Shown in pieces: positions 51,634-60,237 of a stretch of 64,000 nt of DNA. The position numbers and the translations under genes were made by a program. The notes beneath the pieces are model-generated. The model searched no databases. It saw only the letters and a list, made by a program, of their open reading frames with translations, and was not told the DNA's origin. The stretch is taken from contig JAVHMA010000004.1 of the NCBI GenBank assembly GCA_031081715.1, positions 85,532-149,531 of the forward strand, written 5' to 3'. The first letter of the stretch is position 1; each line of letters starts with the position of its first letter. The stretch comes from Armatimonadota bacterium. Its GTDB lineage: Bacteria > Sysuimicrobiota > Sysuimicrobiia > Sysuimicrobiales > Humicultoraceae.

Positions 51634-53594
51634 TGCCCGAGCCCGCGCGGCCGCGCCGCGTCTTCCTGCTCGGGCTGGACGGCGCGACGTTTGCGCTGCT
51701 GGCTCCGTGGATCGACCAGGGCCACCTGCCCGCGCTGGCCCGTCTCACGTCGGGCGGGGCATGCGGCACGCTCGAGTCCACGATCCCGGCGTCCACGCCG
51801 GTGGCGTGGAGTTCCATGGTCACGGGCGTCTATCCCGGAAAGCACGGGATCTTCGGGTTCGTCCGGCGCCGGCCCGGGAGCTATGAGCTCGACGTCGTGA
51901 CGTCGGCCGACCGGCGCCGGCCGGCGTTATGGACGCTGGCCGGTCAGGCGGGCATTCCGTCGGTGGTGGTGGACGTGCCCTTTACGTACCCGCCAGAGCC
52001 GATCCACGGCGTCATGGTCGCCGGCCTGGGCACCCCGGACGTCACGTCGCCCTTCGTGCACCCGCCCGGGCTGCGTGAGAGGTTGCTGCGCGAGTTCAGC
52101 CCGTTTCCCCTCGACGTCTACTTCCGCGGGGACCTGTCGGCGTTCCTCGACGACGCCGTCGAGCTGGTCGAGCACCGCGTGCGGCTCGCGCGGTTCTTGC
52201 TCCGCGAGTTCCCGTGGGGCTTCGGCATGCTCGGGCTCATGGTCACCGACCGGCTCCAGCACGCGGTCTGGCACCACCTCGACCCCGATCACCCGCGGCA
52301 CGACCCGCCGGAGGCCGCGCGGGTCGCGCCGCGGGTGCTGGAGGTCTACCGGCGGCTCGACGATGGCATCGGCCGGCTGCTCGCGGACCTGCCCGCGGAG
52401 GCCGTGGTGCTGGTCGCCTCGGACCACGGTTTCGGGCCCATGGTCCGCAGTCTGTCGCTTCTTCGCTGGCTGGGACAGAGCGGGTTCGTCGCGCTGGGCG
52501 GCCTGCGGTGGGCGTACGAGCCACCCGCCGTCTTGCCGCGCTTCCGGCGGCGCGGGCCCGGCCGCACGGTCGTGCTGACAGACGGCCCGCCCTGGCGCCG
52601 GCGCGCGCGGGGGCTCCGCTTCGAGGTCGACCGGCCCGACGCGTTCGCGGGCGCGGTCTTCCGGATCACCCGCCTGGACCCGCACCGGCGGTACGAGCTC
52701 CGCGCCAGCGTGGCCGAGGGGACGCGCCAGGCCCTGCTCGAGTTCGACGACCTTGGCCGCCGCGCGCATCCGATCATCGGCGGCGGTCAGGTGCTTGAGA
52801 CGCCGGGCCGGATCACGGCGGTCTTCCAGCCAGAGCGCGGCACGCTCGAGTTGTTCGTCGGGATGACCACCTACGGAGGCAACCCGACCGGCGCCATCAC
52901 CCTGAGCGCGCTTCATCTGACCGAACGCGAGGACTGGTCGCGTACGCTGGCGTACGTCCTGGACACCGGCGACGCGACCGAGGGCCGGCGTATCCGGCTT
53001 AACGTTCGTGGCCGCGAGCCGCACGGGGTGGTGGAGCCCGGCGCGGACTACGAGCGCGTGCGCGCGCGTATCGCCGAGGGGGTGCGCGCCCTGCGCGATG
53101 AGACCGGCCGGCCGCTCGTGCGACGGGTGTACCGGCGCGAGGAACTCTACCACGGTCCGCACGTGGAGGAGGGGCCCGACCTGGTCGTCGTGTTCGAGGA
53201 CGGGGTCGGCGGCGCCGGGCCGACGCCGGAGCTGGCGGGCTACGCGTTCGACGGCCCGATCAGCGTGGCGGTCAGCCGCGGTAACTCCGGCAACCACCGT
53301 CCGGACGGCATCTTCATCGCATACGGGCCGGGCATCGTCGCGGGCCGGCGCATCGCCGCCCGAGTCGTGGACGTGTGCCCGACGGCGCTCGTGCTCCTGG
53401 GCATCGCGCCACCTGGGGACGTGGACGGCCGGCCGCTGACGGAGATCCTGGTCGCCGGGCCGCCGGCCGAGGCTCGCGCCGCCGCGGGGGCCTTCGCCGC
53501 GGCGTCCGACCTGGCCTGCGGCGATGCGCCCTACAGCGAGGCCGATCGGCGGAAGGTCGAGGAGCGGCTCCGCCGCCTGGGGTACCTCGAATGA
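51633..53594 (+). CDS. AlkP-superfamily phosphodiesterase/phosphohydrolase with inserted beta domain (copy 2)
   Basis: A 653-residue COG3379-like enzyme: VFLLGLDGATFALLAPW, the nucleophile region PVAWSSMVTGVYPGKHGIFG, VTDRLQHAVWHHLD, VVLVASDHGFGPM, LNVRGREPHGVVEPG and SGNHRPDGIFIAYG, ending KVEERLRRLGYLE. Between the DHG motif and the EDWSRT motif it has an extra domain of about 110 residues (325-433), rich in beta strands (FEVDRPDAFAGAVFRI, LLEFDDLGRRAHPI, LELFVGMTTYGGN). The same insert is in copy 3 but not copy 1. GTG 51633 shares its first base with the protease stop; the end overlaps the triple glycosyltransferase start (ATGA). Confidence 0.86.
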   Translation: MPEPARPRRVFLLGLDGATFALLAPWIDQGHLPALARLTSGGACGTLESTIPASTPVAWSSMVTGVYPGKHGIFGFVRRRPGSYELDVVTSADRRRPALWTLAGQAGIPSVVVDVPFTYPPEPIHGVMVAGLGTPDVTSPFVHPPGLRERLLREFSPFPLDVYFRGDLSAFLDDAVELVEHRVRLARFLLREFPWGFGMLGLMVTDRLQHAVWHHLDPDHPRHDPPEAARVAPRVLEVYRRLDDGIGRLLADLPAEAVVLVASDHGFGPMVRSLSLLRWLGQSGFVALGGLRWAYEPPAVLPRFRRRGPGRTVVLTDGPPWRRRARGLRFEVDRPDAFAGAVFRITRLDPHRRYELRASVAEGTRQALLEFDDLGRRAHPIIGGGQVLETPGRITAVFQPERGTLELFVGMTTYGGNPTGAITLSALHLTEREDWSRTLAYVLDTGDATEGRRIRLNVRGREPHGVVEPGADYERVRARIAEGVRALRDETGRPLVRRVYRREELYHGPHVEEGPDLVVVFEDGVGGAGPTPELAGYAFDGPISVAVSRGNSGNHRPDGIFIAYGPGIVAGRRIAARVVDVCPTALVLLGIAPPGDVDGRPLTEILVAGPPAEARAAAGAFAAASDLACGDAPYSEADRRKVEERLRRLGYLE

Positions 53595-56500
53595 CCGCGG
53601 CCCCCGAGGTTTCCATCGTCGTCCTGAACTTCAACGGCATGCCCCACCTCCAGACGTGTCTGGAGTCGCTCGCCGCGCTTGAAGGGCCGGCCGAGCAACG
53701 CGAGGTCCTGCTCGTGGACAACGGCTCGACGGACGGTTCGCCGGAGTGGGTGCGGGCGCGATTCCCATGGGTGCGCGTCGTCGAGCTCGGCGAGAATCTG
53801 GGCTTCGCCGAGGGCAACAACCGCGGCGCCCGCGAGGCGCGAGGCGGGATCGTGGTCTTCCTCAACACGGACACGCGCGTCGATCGCGCGTGGCTGCGGG
53901 AGCTCGTCGCGCCGCTGCTCGCTGGCGACCCCGCGCTCGCGGCGACGGCGTCGAGGATGCTGGACTGGGACGGGACGGGCGTGGACTTCCCGGTCTACGC
54001 GACCCTGCTCGGCATGCCGTACGGCGCGGCCGGCGACCGGTCGGTCCGCCGGCCCGAAGACTACGAGCGTCCGCAGTTTTTGCTCTTCGCCTCCGGCGGC
54101 GCCATGGCGATCCGCCGCGAGGTGTTCCTCGAGGTCGGGGGCTTCGACGCCGACTACTTCATGTACCACGAGGACGTGGACCTGGGCTGGCGGCTCTGGC
54201 TGGCAGGGTACCGTGTCCTCTATGTCCCGACGGCCGTGGTCTATCACCGATCCGGCGGCTCGGCGTCCGGGGACGCCGCGCGGCGCTACTTCCTCGGCGA
54301 GCGCAACGCCCTAATCACGGTCGTCAAGAACGCGGGCGACGCGTGGCTCGCGCGCCTGCTGCCCGCGCTGCTGCTCTGGTTGCTGGAGCGGGTGGGACGC
54401 TACGCGGGCGTGGACCCGCGGGCGTTCTCGCCGGACGCGCCGCGGGCGGAGGGCCAGCCGGTGCCCGCGGGTGCGCCGGCCGCGGTGGCGGCCGCGATGG
54501 ACTTCATCGACCGACTCCCACGCGTGCTCGCCAAGCGCGCTACGGTGCAGGCGATGCGCAGGCGGTCCGACGAGGAGATCGCGGCGCTGCTCGGACTCCC
54601 TCGTGAGGCCTTCGTCCAGATGATGCTGGGGGCGGATGTGGATATGACCGGCGCCGCGACCCTGCTGGACGCCTTCGGACTCGTGGCCGCGGAGAGCACC
54701 GTCTTCGGTGCGCGGGTCGGGCGCCTGCTTCCCGCCGTCGCGGCGACCGCGCCGGAGAGCGCCCGCCTCCTCGAGTGTCTGCTCTTCCTGGCCGACCACC
54801 CGGTGTCGGAGGCCCGCGCGCGATTCGGTACCGAGGTCGTGGAAGCGCTGGCGGCACGCGCGGGGATGGAGCCCGCCGACCTGCCGACGCTTGCCCGCGT
54901 CCTGGTGATGACCGGCTCCCTCGTGCTCGCCGGTCTGACCGACCCGGGCCCGGGGGGCGGGGTGGCTTCCGGCCCCGGCGCGTTCGCGGCGCTTGCGCGC
55001 GACGTCGTCTGGCGCGACGCCGTGTTCTACCGGGAGGAGCTCGAGAAGCGCACGCGCCAGGTGATCCGCATGTTGCCACTCCAGCGGGAGCGCGATGCGG
55101 CGATCGCGGAGGCCGACGCCGCCCGCCGAGCGCAGCGCCGCGCGGAGGCCCGGCTACGCCGCGTCCTGGCATCGAGACCCGACCGCGCTCTTCGCGCGCT
55201 CAGGCTCCGGTGGCCGCGCATCCGGTGGCGCGAGTTCGCATCTCGGCGCGTCGTCCACGAGGTCCACCAGTGGTTGCGGGCGACGGTGCCGCCGGGGGCG
55301 AAACGGTGGATCAAGCACGTGATCCTGCGGCGGCCGCCGGATGCCTGGGGCATGCCTGCGCGCAACGGGCCCCCACGACCGCTGCTGATGCCTTCCCCGA
55401 CGGTCGCGGCGCGCGCGTCGGCCGCGGCGACACCGCGCCTGCCCGGCTACGACCTGATCCTGTTCTCCTCGATCGACTGGGACTTCCGCACCCAGCGGCC
55501 GCAGCACCTGGCGGCGCAGTTCGCCGACGACGGCCACCGGGTGTTCTACATCGGCGTCTCGTTCGACCACGACCGGGTGCGGCCGCACGCGACGCCTCCG
55601 GGCCTCGTGCCCGTGCGGCCCAACGTCTACGACGTGCGGTTACCGGGCCCGGACGTCCTGAGCCCCTACCGCGACCGCGTCGACGCGGGCACGCTCGACC
55701 GGTGGGCGGCGGCGCTCGACGCGCTGCGGGAGTCCGCGCACATCACCGACGCCGTCTGCCTGGTGCTGTTGCCGTTCTGGCGGCCGCTCGCGGTGCGTCT
55801 GCGCGAAGCGTACGGGTGGAAGGTCGTCTACGACTGCCTCGACTATCACGCCGGCTTCTCCACGAACAGCCCGCAGATGGTGGCGGAAGAGGAGGCGCTC
55901 GCGGCGACCAGCGACCTGGTCGTGGCGACCTCCCGCGTGCTGTGGGAGGCGCAGCGCCGGCGCAACCCCCGCTGCGTGTGGATTCCCAACGCCGCGGATT
56001 TCGAGCGGCTGTGCGCGTTCGTGGGTGAGCCGCCGGCGCTGCTCCAGCGCCTCCGGCGGCCCGTCGTCGGCTACGTCGGCGCCGTCGCTGAGTGGTTCGA
56101 CGCCGATCTCATCGGTCGCCTGGCCCGCGCGCGGCCGCAGTGGACCGTCGTGCTGGTCGGCGACACGCACACCGGCGACGTGCGGCCGCTACGCGGGCTG
56201 CCCAACGTCCACCTGGTCGGCGAGGTGCCCTACGAGCTCGTGCCGGCGTTTCTGCACGCGTTCGACGTCTGCCTGGTGCCGTTCCGCATGACGCCGCTCA
56301 CCGAGGCCACGAACCCGGTCAAGGTTTACGAGTACCTCAGCGCAGGGAAGCCGGTGGTCGCGGTCCCCCTCCCCGAGCTGGTGCCGATGGAGGCGGAGGG
56401 GCTCGTGGTCACGGCCGCCGGCCCGGACGCCTTCATCGCCGCCGTCGAGCGCGCGCTTGAGGACGACACCCCGGAGGCGGCCGGCCGCCGGCGCGCGTAC

Positions 56501-57331
56501 GCGGCCCGGCACACCTGGCGCGCGCGCTACGTCGAGCTGGCCGAGGCGATCCGCTGCCTGTACCCGAAGGTCAGCATCGTGATGGCCACGCACAACAACC
56601 TGCACCTGACACGCCTGTGCCTGGACAGCATCGCCCGCAACACGTCGTGGCCGAACTACGAGGTGGTCGCCGTCGACAACGGATCGTCGGACGGCACCGT
56701 GGAGTTCCTGCGGGCCGCCGCAGCGCGCGACCCGCGCCTGCGCGTGCTCGTCAACACGTGCAACGAGGGGTACGCTTGCGCGAACAACCAGGGGATCGCC
56801 GCCGCGACCGGGGACTACGTGATCCTGCTCAACAACGACACGCTGGTGACGCGCGGCTGGATGCACACGCTGGTGGGCTACCTGGAGCGGCACCCGGATG
56901 TCGGCATGGTGGGGCCCGCGACGAACCTGGCAGGCAACGAGGCGAAGATCGACGTGGACTACCGGACGCTCGAAGAAATGGAGGCCTTCGCGGCGGACTA
57001 CACGCGCCGGCACGCCGACGAGGTGCGGGAACCGCCCATGCTGGGGTTTTTCTGCGTGGCGATCCCGCGTCGGGTCCTGGATGCGGTGGGCCCGCTGGAC
57101 GAGCGCTTCGGGCTCGGGATGTTCGAGGACGACGACTTCTGCCTACGGGTGCGCCGCGCCGGGTACCGGCTGGTCTGCACGGATGGCGCGTTCGTCCACC
57201 ACTTCCACAGCGCGACGATGCGCCGGCTGCGCGAGGACGAGTACCTGCGGTTGTTCGAGGCTAACCGTGCGAAGTTCGAGGCCAAGTGGGGTGTCACCTG
57301 GACGCCGCACCGGTACCGGTGGCAGCGGTGA
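53591..57331 (+). CDS. Three-domain glycosyltransferase, GT2-GT4-GT2 fusion
   Basis: A 1246-residue multi-domain enzyme. Residues 1-245 are GT2 (VSIVVLNFNGMPHLQTCLES, LLVDNGSTDGSPEW, FLNTDTRVDRAWL, YHEDVDLGWRLWL). Residues about 300-535 are a helical region with a predicted coiled coil (RERDAAIAEADAARRAQRRA) and no family I recognise. Residues 615-985 are a GT4-like GT-B domain (LILFSSIDWDFRTQRPQHLA, VWIPNAADF, VVGYVGAVAEWFD, PVKVYEYLSAGKPVVAVPLP). Residues 990-1246 are a second GT2 (VSIVMATHNNLHLTRLCLDS, LLNNDTLVTRGWM, FEDDDFCLRVRRAGYR). It could build a short oligosaccharide by itself. ATGA and GTGA overlaps bind it to AlkP genes on both sides. Confidence 0.9.
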   Translation: MTAAPEVSIVVLNFNGMPHLQTCLESLAALEGPAEQREVLLVDNGSTDGSPEWVRARFPWVRVVELGENLGFAEGNNRGAREARGGIVVFLNTDTRVDRAWLRELVAPLLAGDPALAATASRMLDWDGTGVDFPVYATLLGMPYGAAGDRSVRRPEDYERPQFLLFASGGAMAIRREVFLEVGGFDADYFMYHEDVDLGWRLWLAGYRVLYVPTAVVYHRSGGSASGDAARRYFLGERNALITVVKNAGDAWLARLLPALLLWLLERVGRYAGVDPRAFSPDAPRAEGQPVPAGAPAAVAAAMDFIDRLPRVLAKRATVQAMRRRSDEEIAALLGLPREAFVQMMLGADVDMTGAATLLDAFGLVAAESTVFGARVGRLLPAVAATAPESARLLECLLFLADHPVSEARARFGTEVVEALAARAGMEPADLPTLARVLVMTGSLVLAGLTDPGPGGGVASGPGAFAALARDVVWRDAVFYREELEKRTRQVIRMLPLQRERDAAIAEADAARRAQRRAEARLRRVLASRPDRALRALRLRWPRIRWREFASRRVVHEVHQWLRATVPPGAKRWIKHVILRRPPDAWGMPARNGPPRPLLMPSPTVAARASAAATPRLPGYDLILFSSIDWDFRTQRPQHLAAQFADDGHRVFYIGVSFDHDRVRPHATPPGLVPVRPNVYDVRLPGPDVLSPYRDRVDAGTLDRWAAALDALRESAHITDAVCLVLLPFWRPLAVRLREAYGWKVVYDCLDYHAGFSTNSPQMVAEEEALAATSDLVVATSRVLWEAQRRRNPRCVWIPNAADFERLCAFVGEPPALLQRLRRPVVGYVGAVAEWFDADLIGRLARARPQWTVVLVGDTHTGDVRPLRGLPNVHLVGEVPYELVPAFLHAFDVCLVPFRMTPLTEATNPVKVYEYLSAGKPVVAVPLPELVPMEAEGLVVTAAGPDAFIAAVERALEDDTPEAAGRRRAYAARHTWRARYVELAEAIRCLYPKVSIVMATHNNLHLTRLCLDSIARNTSWPNYEVVAVDNGSSDGTVEFLRAAAARDPRLRVLVNTCNEGYACANNQGIAAATGDYVILLNNDTLVTRGWMHTLVGYLERHPDVGMVGPATNLAGNEAKIDVDYRTLEEMEAFAADYTRRHADEVREPPMLGFFCVAIPRRVLDAVGPLDERFGLGMFEDDDFCLRVRRAGYRLVCTDGAFVHHFHSATMRRLREDEYLRLFEANRAKFEAKWGVTWTPHRYRWQR

Positions 57332-59250
57332 GCGCGCCTGGCGCGTCCGGCCGGCGCGTGTTCGTGCTCGGCCTCGACAGCGCGACCTGGACGCTGCTGC
57401 GCCCGTGGACCGAGACGGGAATGCTCCCGGCGCTGGCGCGGGCGATGGCGGAGGGCGCCTGGGGGATCCTTCGGTCCACGACCCCGCCGGTGACGCCGAT
57501 CGCCTGGACGTCTATGGTGACGGGCGTCCGCCCGGGTCGCCACGGGATCCTGGGCTTCACGAGGCTGCGCGAGGGCACCTACGATCGGGTGGTGTTCACC
57601 TCGGCGGACCGGCGCCGGCCTGCGATCTGGAACCTGCTGGACCGAGCCGGGCTCCGGTCGGTCGTGGTGGACGTGCCGTTCACGTTCCCACCGGAGCCCA
57701 TCAACGGCGTGATGGTCTCCGGCATGGGCACCCCGTCGGCCGCCGCGGCGTTCGTGCATCCGCCCGCGTGGCGCGACGCGATCCTGCGCGCGTGCGGCGA
57801 CTACCCGTTCGACCTCTTCTACCACCGCGACCCTTTCGTGTTCCTGGAGCGCGCGCGCCGCATGGTGGATCACCGGTTCGGGCTGACGCGGTTCCTGCTC
57901 CGCGAGACGCCGTGGGCGTTCGCGATGCTGGTGCTGATGGCCCCCGACCGCATCCACCACTACCTCTGGCACCACTTCGATCGCGCGCACCCGCAGCACG
58001 ACCCCGCGGCCGCGGCGCGCGTGGTCCCGGCGGTCAGGGACTTCTACCGGCACGTGGACGACGCGCTGGCCGCGCTGCGCGACGAGCTCGGGACGGCCAC
58101 CGACGTGCTGGTGGTCTCCGACCACGGGTCCGGGACGCTGCGCCAGAGCTTCTCGCTCACCCGCTGGCTGATGCGCGAGGGCTACACCGCGGTCGGCGGC
58201 CGGCGGTGGGGGTTCGCGGCGCCAGCGGTGCCCCACCACGCCACCCGCGGACGTGGCCGCACGCGCGTGCGGAACGGCGCGCTGGTTTTCGACGTCGACA
58301 GACCCGACGAGTTCGCGGGCGCGGTCTTCCGCGTCGCGGGCCTGGACCCCAGGCGCACCTACGCCCTGCGCGCGCGGGTGCGCGCGGCCACAACGGGCGC
58401 GCTGCTCGAGTTCGACGATCTGACCCGGCCCGACCATCCGATTCTGGGAGGCGGCGCGGTCGCCGCGGCGCCGTGCGACATCAAGGCCGTGTTCCGGCCG
58501 TCGGCGCCCGCGGTGGAGCTGTTCGTGGGCATGACGACGTATGGCGGCGGTTCGCCGGGGACGCTCGCTGTCGAGGCCGTGTGGATCGACGAGCGCGAGG
58601 ACTGGACGCGCACCCGGGCGTTCCTGGTCCAGAAGGGCGAGCTCGCCGAGGGCAGCACGGTGCGGATCAACGTGCGCGGTCGCGAGCCCCAGGGGATCGT
58701 GGAGCCGGGCGCGGCCTGCGAGGCGCTGCGCCACGAGATCCTGGAACGCCTGCGCGCGCTACGCGACCCGGCTGGCCGGCGGCTCGTGGGCGGCGCGTAC
58801 CGCTGGGAGGAGGTCTTCGCGGGCCCCTATGGCGTGGAGGCCGCTGACCTGCTCGTCGTCCATGGCGACGAGATCGGCTCGTTCAGCCGCGACGCCGGGT
58901 ACGACACTTACGATCCCGACGCGCCGGTGACCGCGCCGTCGGCCGGCCGTATGACCGGCGGGCACCATCCCGACGGCGTGTTGGTCGCCTGCGGTCCGCA
59001 CGTCGCCCGGGGCGTGCGACTGGACGCCCGCGTCGAGGACATCGCGCCGACCGTGCTCGCCCTGCTGGGCGTGCCGATTCCCGACGATCTCGACGGCCGG
59101 ATCCTGACCGAGGCGCTCGTCGGCGCTGCGACCGTGCCCGTGGTGCCGTCGGCCGCGCCGTCGGTCCAGGAGGTGGCCGGACCAGCCTACACCGACGCCG
59201 ATCGCGCCGAAGTCGAGCGCCGGCTCCGGCGCCTCGGCTACCTGGACTGA
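57328..59250 (+). CDS. AlkP-superfamily phosphodiesterase/phosphohydrolase with inserted beta domain (copy 3)
   Basis: A 640-residue paralogue of 51633-53594: VFVLGLDSATWTLLRPW, PIAWTSMVTGVRPGRHGILG, APDRIHHYLWHHFD, VLVVSDHGSG, INVRGREPQGIVEPG and TGGHHPDGVLVACG, ending EVERRLRRLGYLD. The inserted beta-rich domain (about 315-425) has VFDVDRPDEFAGAVFRVAGL, LLEFDDLTRPDHPILGGG and ELFVGMTTYGGG, strikingly like copy 2. GTG 57328 overlaps the triple glycosyltransferase stop. Its end overlaps the convergent glycosyltransferase gene by 13 bases. Likely function is hydrolysis or transfer of a phospho group; the substrate is unknown. Confidence 0.86.
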   Translation: MSAPGASGRRVFVLGLDSATWTLLRPWTETGMLPALARAMAEGAWGILRSTTPPVTPIAWTSMVTGVRPGRHGILGFTRLREGTYDRVVFTSADRRRPAIWNLLDRAGLRSVVVDVPFTFPPEPINGVMVSGMGTPSAAAAFVHPPAWRDAILRACGDYPFDLFYHRDPFVFLERARRMVDHRFGLTRFLLRETPWAFAMLVLMAPDRIHHYLWHHFDRAHPQHDPAAAARVVPAVRDFYRHVDDALAALRDELGTATDVLVVSDHGSGTLRQSFSLTRWLMREGYTAVGGRRWGFAAPAVPHHATRGRGRTRVRNGALVFDVDRPDEFAGAVFRVAGLDPRRTYALRARVRAATTGALLEFDDLTRPDHPILGGGAVAAAPCDIKAVFRPSAPAVELFVGMTTYGGGSPGTLAVEAVWIDEREDWTRTRAFLVQKGELAEGSTVRINVRGREPQGIVEPGAACEALRHEILERLRALRDPAGRRLVGGAYRWEEVFAGPYGVEAADLLVVHGDEIGSFSRDAGYDTYDPDAPVTAPSAGRMTGGHHPDGVLVACGPHVARGVRLDARVEDIAPTVLALLGVPIPDDLDGRILTEALVGAATVPVVPSAAPSVQEVAGPAYTDADRAEVERRLRRLGYLD

Positions 59251-60143
59251 CCGGCGCGCGCCGCGGCGGGTTCGCGCGGGCCGCGTGCCCCGAGGAGCGC
59301 CCAAAGCCCGACGCCCCGGCACAGGGCACGCAACCGCCGCCAGCGGCGGGCCCGCGTGCCCGGGTCGGCGACGGGCCGCGCCAGCCGCCACACCTCCGCG
59401 GCCAGCAGCCGCGCCATCCAGGCATCGCGGAGCGCGTGCTTGCAGAGCACCGCACCCCATCCCTGCACGTACGCCAGCCGTCTGGCCTCCGCGGCTTCCT
59501 CGGTGAGCCGGTCGTGGTCGTGGAACACGAGCGGCTTGGGGCTGCGGAGCACGGTGTAGCCCGCGCGCAGCACGCGGTAGGTGAAGTCCACGTCCTCCGC
59601 GGGAAACGGCTCTCCGGGGCCGAGGCGGGTGTCGTAGAGGCCGACCGTCTCCACGATCGCGGCGCGGATCGCCATGTTGTGCCCGTTGACCACCGGTCGC
59701 GGGTGCGTGGGGAACCGGTAGCGGGCGCGCTCCAGCGACGGCCGGCCCGACAGGTCGGGGATGTGCGGCCCCGCCATCAGCGAGCGCCCCGTCACCATGG
59801 CCACGTCGGGTTCAGCGCGGAACTCCTCGTCGAACGCCGCGAGCCATCCCCGGTCGACCAGGACGTCATCGTCGGTGAACGCCACGATATCGCCGCGGGC
59901 GATCCGCAGCGCCGCGTTCTTCGCCATGCACATGTTGTTGCGGTCTACTCGGTGGTAGTGCACGCCCCCGGGCGCCGCCCCGGTGAACCCGGCGGCCACG
60001 CGCCCGGCGGCGTCGTCGGCCCCTGTGTCCATGACGAGGAGCTCCCAGCGTCGTCCGAGCGGCAGGTACATCGCCGCCAGACTGGCCAGGGTCCGGCGTA
60101 GCGCGTCGGGCCGGTTGCAGGTCCCCACGATGACCGACAGCAT
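59238..60143 (-). CDS. Family 2 glycosyltransferase
   Basis: A 301-residue GT2 enzyme with LSVIVGTCNRPDALRRTL, ELLVMDTGADDAAG, NNMCMAKNAALRIARGDIVA, FTDDDVLVDRGWL (DxD), and FPAEDVDFTYRVLRAGY. The C-terminus (YVQGWGAVLCKHALRDAW) is helical. ATG 60143 starts directly at the conserved first strand; the longer frame to 60287 is a shadow. It is the only - strand gene in this part. Sugar specificity is unknown. Confidence 0.86.
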   Translation of the reverse strand: MLSVIVGTCNRPDALRRTLASLAAMYLPLGRRWELLVMDTGADDAAGRVAAGFTGAAPGGVHYHRVDRNNMCMAKNAALRIARGDIVAFTDDDVLVDRGWLAAFDEEFRAEPDVAMVTGRSLMAGPHIPDLSGRPSLERARYRFPTHPRPVVNGHNMAIRAAIVETVGLYDTRLGPGEPFPAEDVDFTYRVLRAGYTVLRSPKPLVFHDHDRLTEEAAEARRLAYVQGWGAVLCKHALRDAWMARLLAAEVWRLARPVADPGTRARRWRRLRALCRGVGLWALLGARGPREPAAARAGQSR

Positions 60144-60165
60144 CGCGTTGGCAGAGTTGGCCGGC

Positions 60166-60188
60166 CGGCCGCGGACTCCTCGCGGCCG
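60166..60188. repeat. Perfect inverted repeat in a divergent gap
   Basis: CGGCCGCG (60166-60173) and CGCGGCCG (60181-60188) form an 8-bp stem with a 7-base loop (GACTCCT). It lies between a - strand GT2 and a + strand GT4 gene, 22 bases beyond the former start. It could be an operator or a leader structure; there is no T-run for a terminator. Such repeats also arise by chance in GC-rich DNA. Confidence 0.3.
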
Positions 60189-60237
60189 ACAGGAAGCCTG
60201 ACGCGGCGGGTCGAACCGTTGCCCGGTCGGGCGACTG

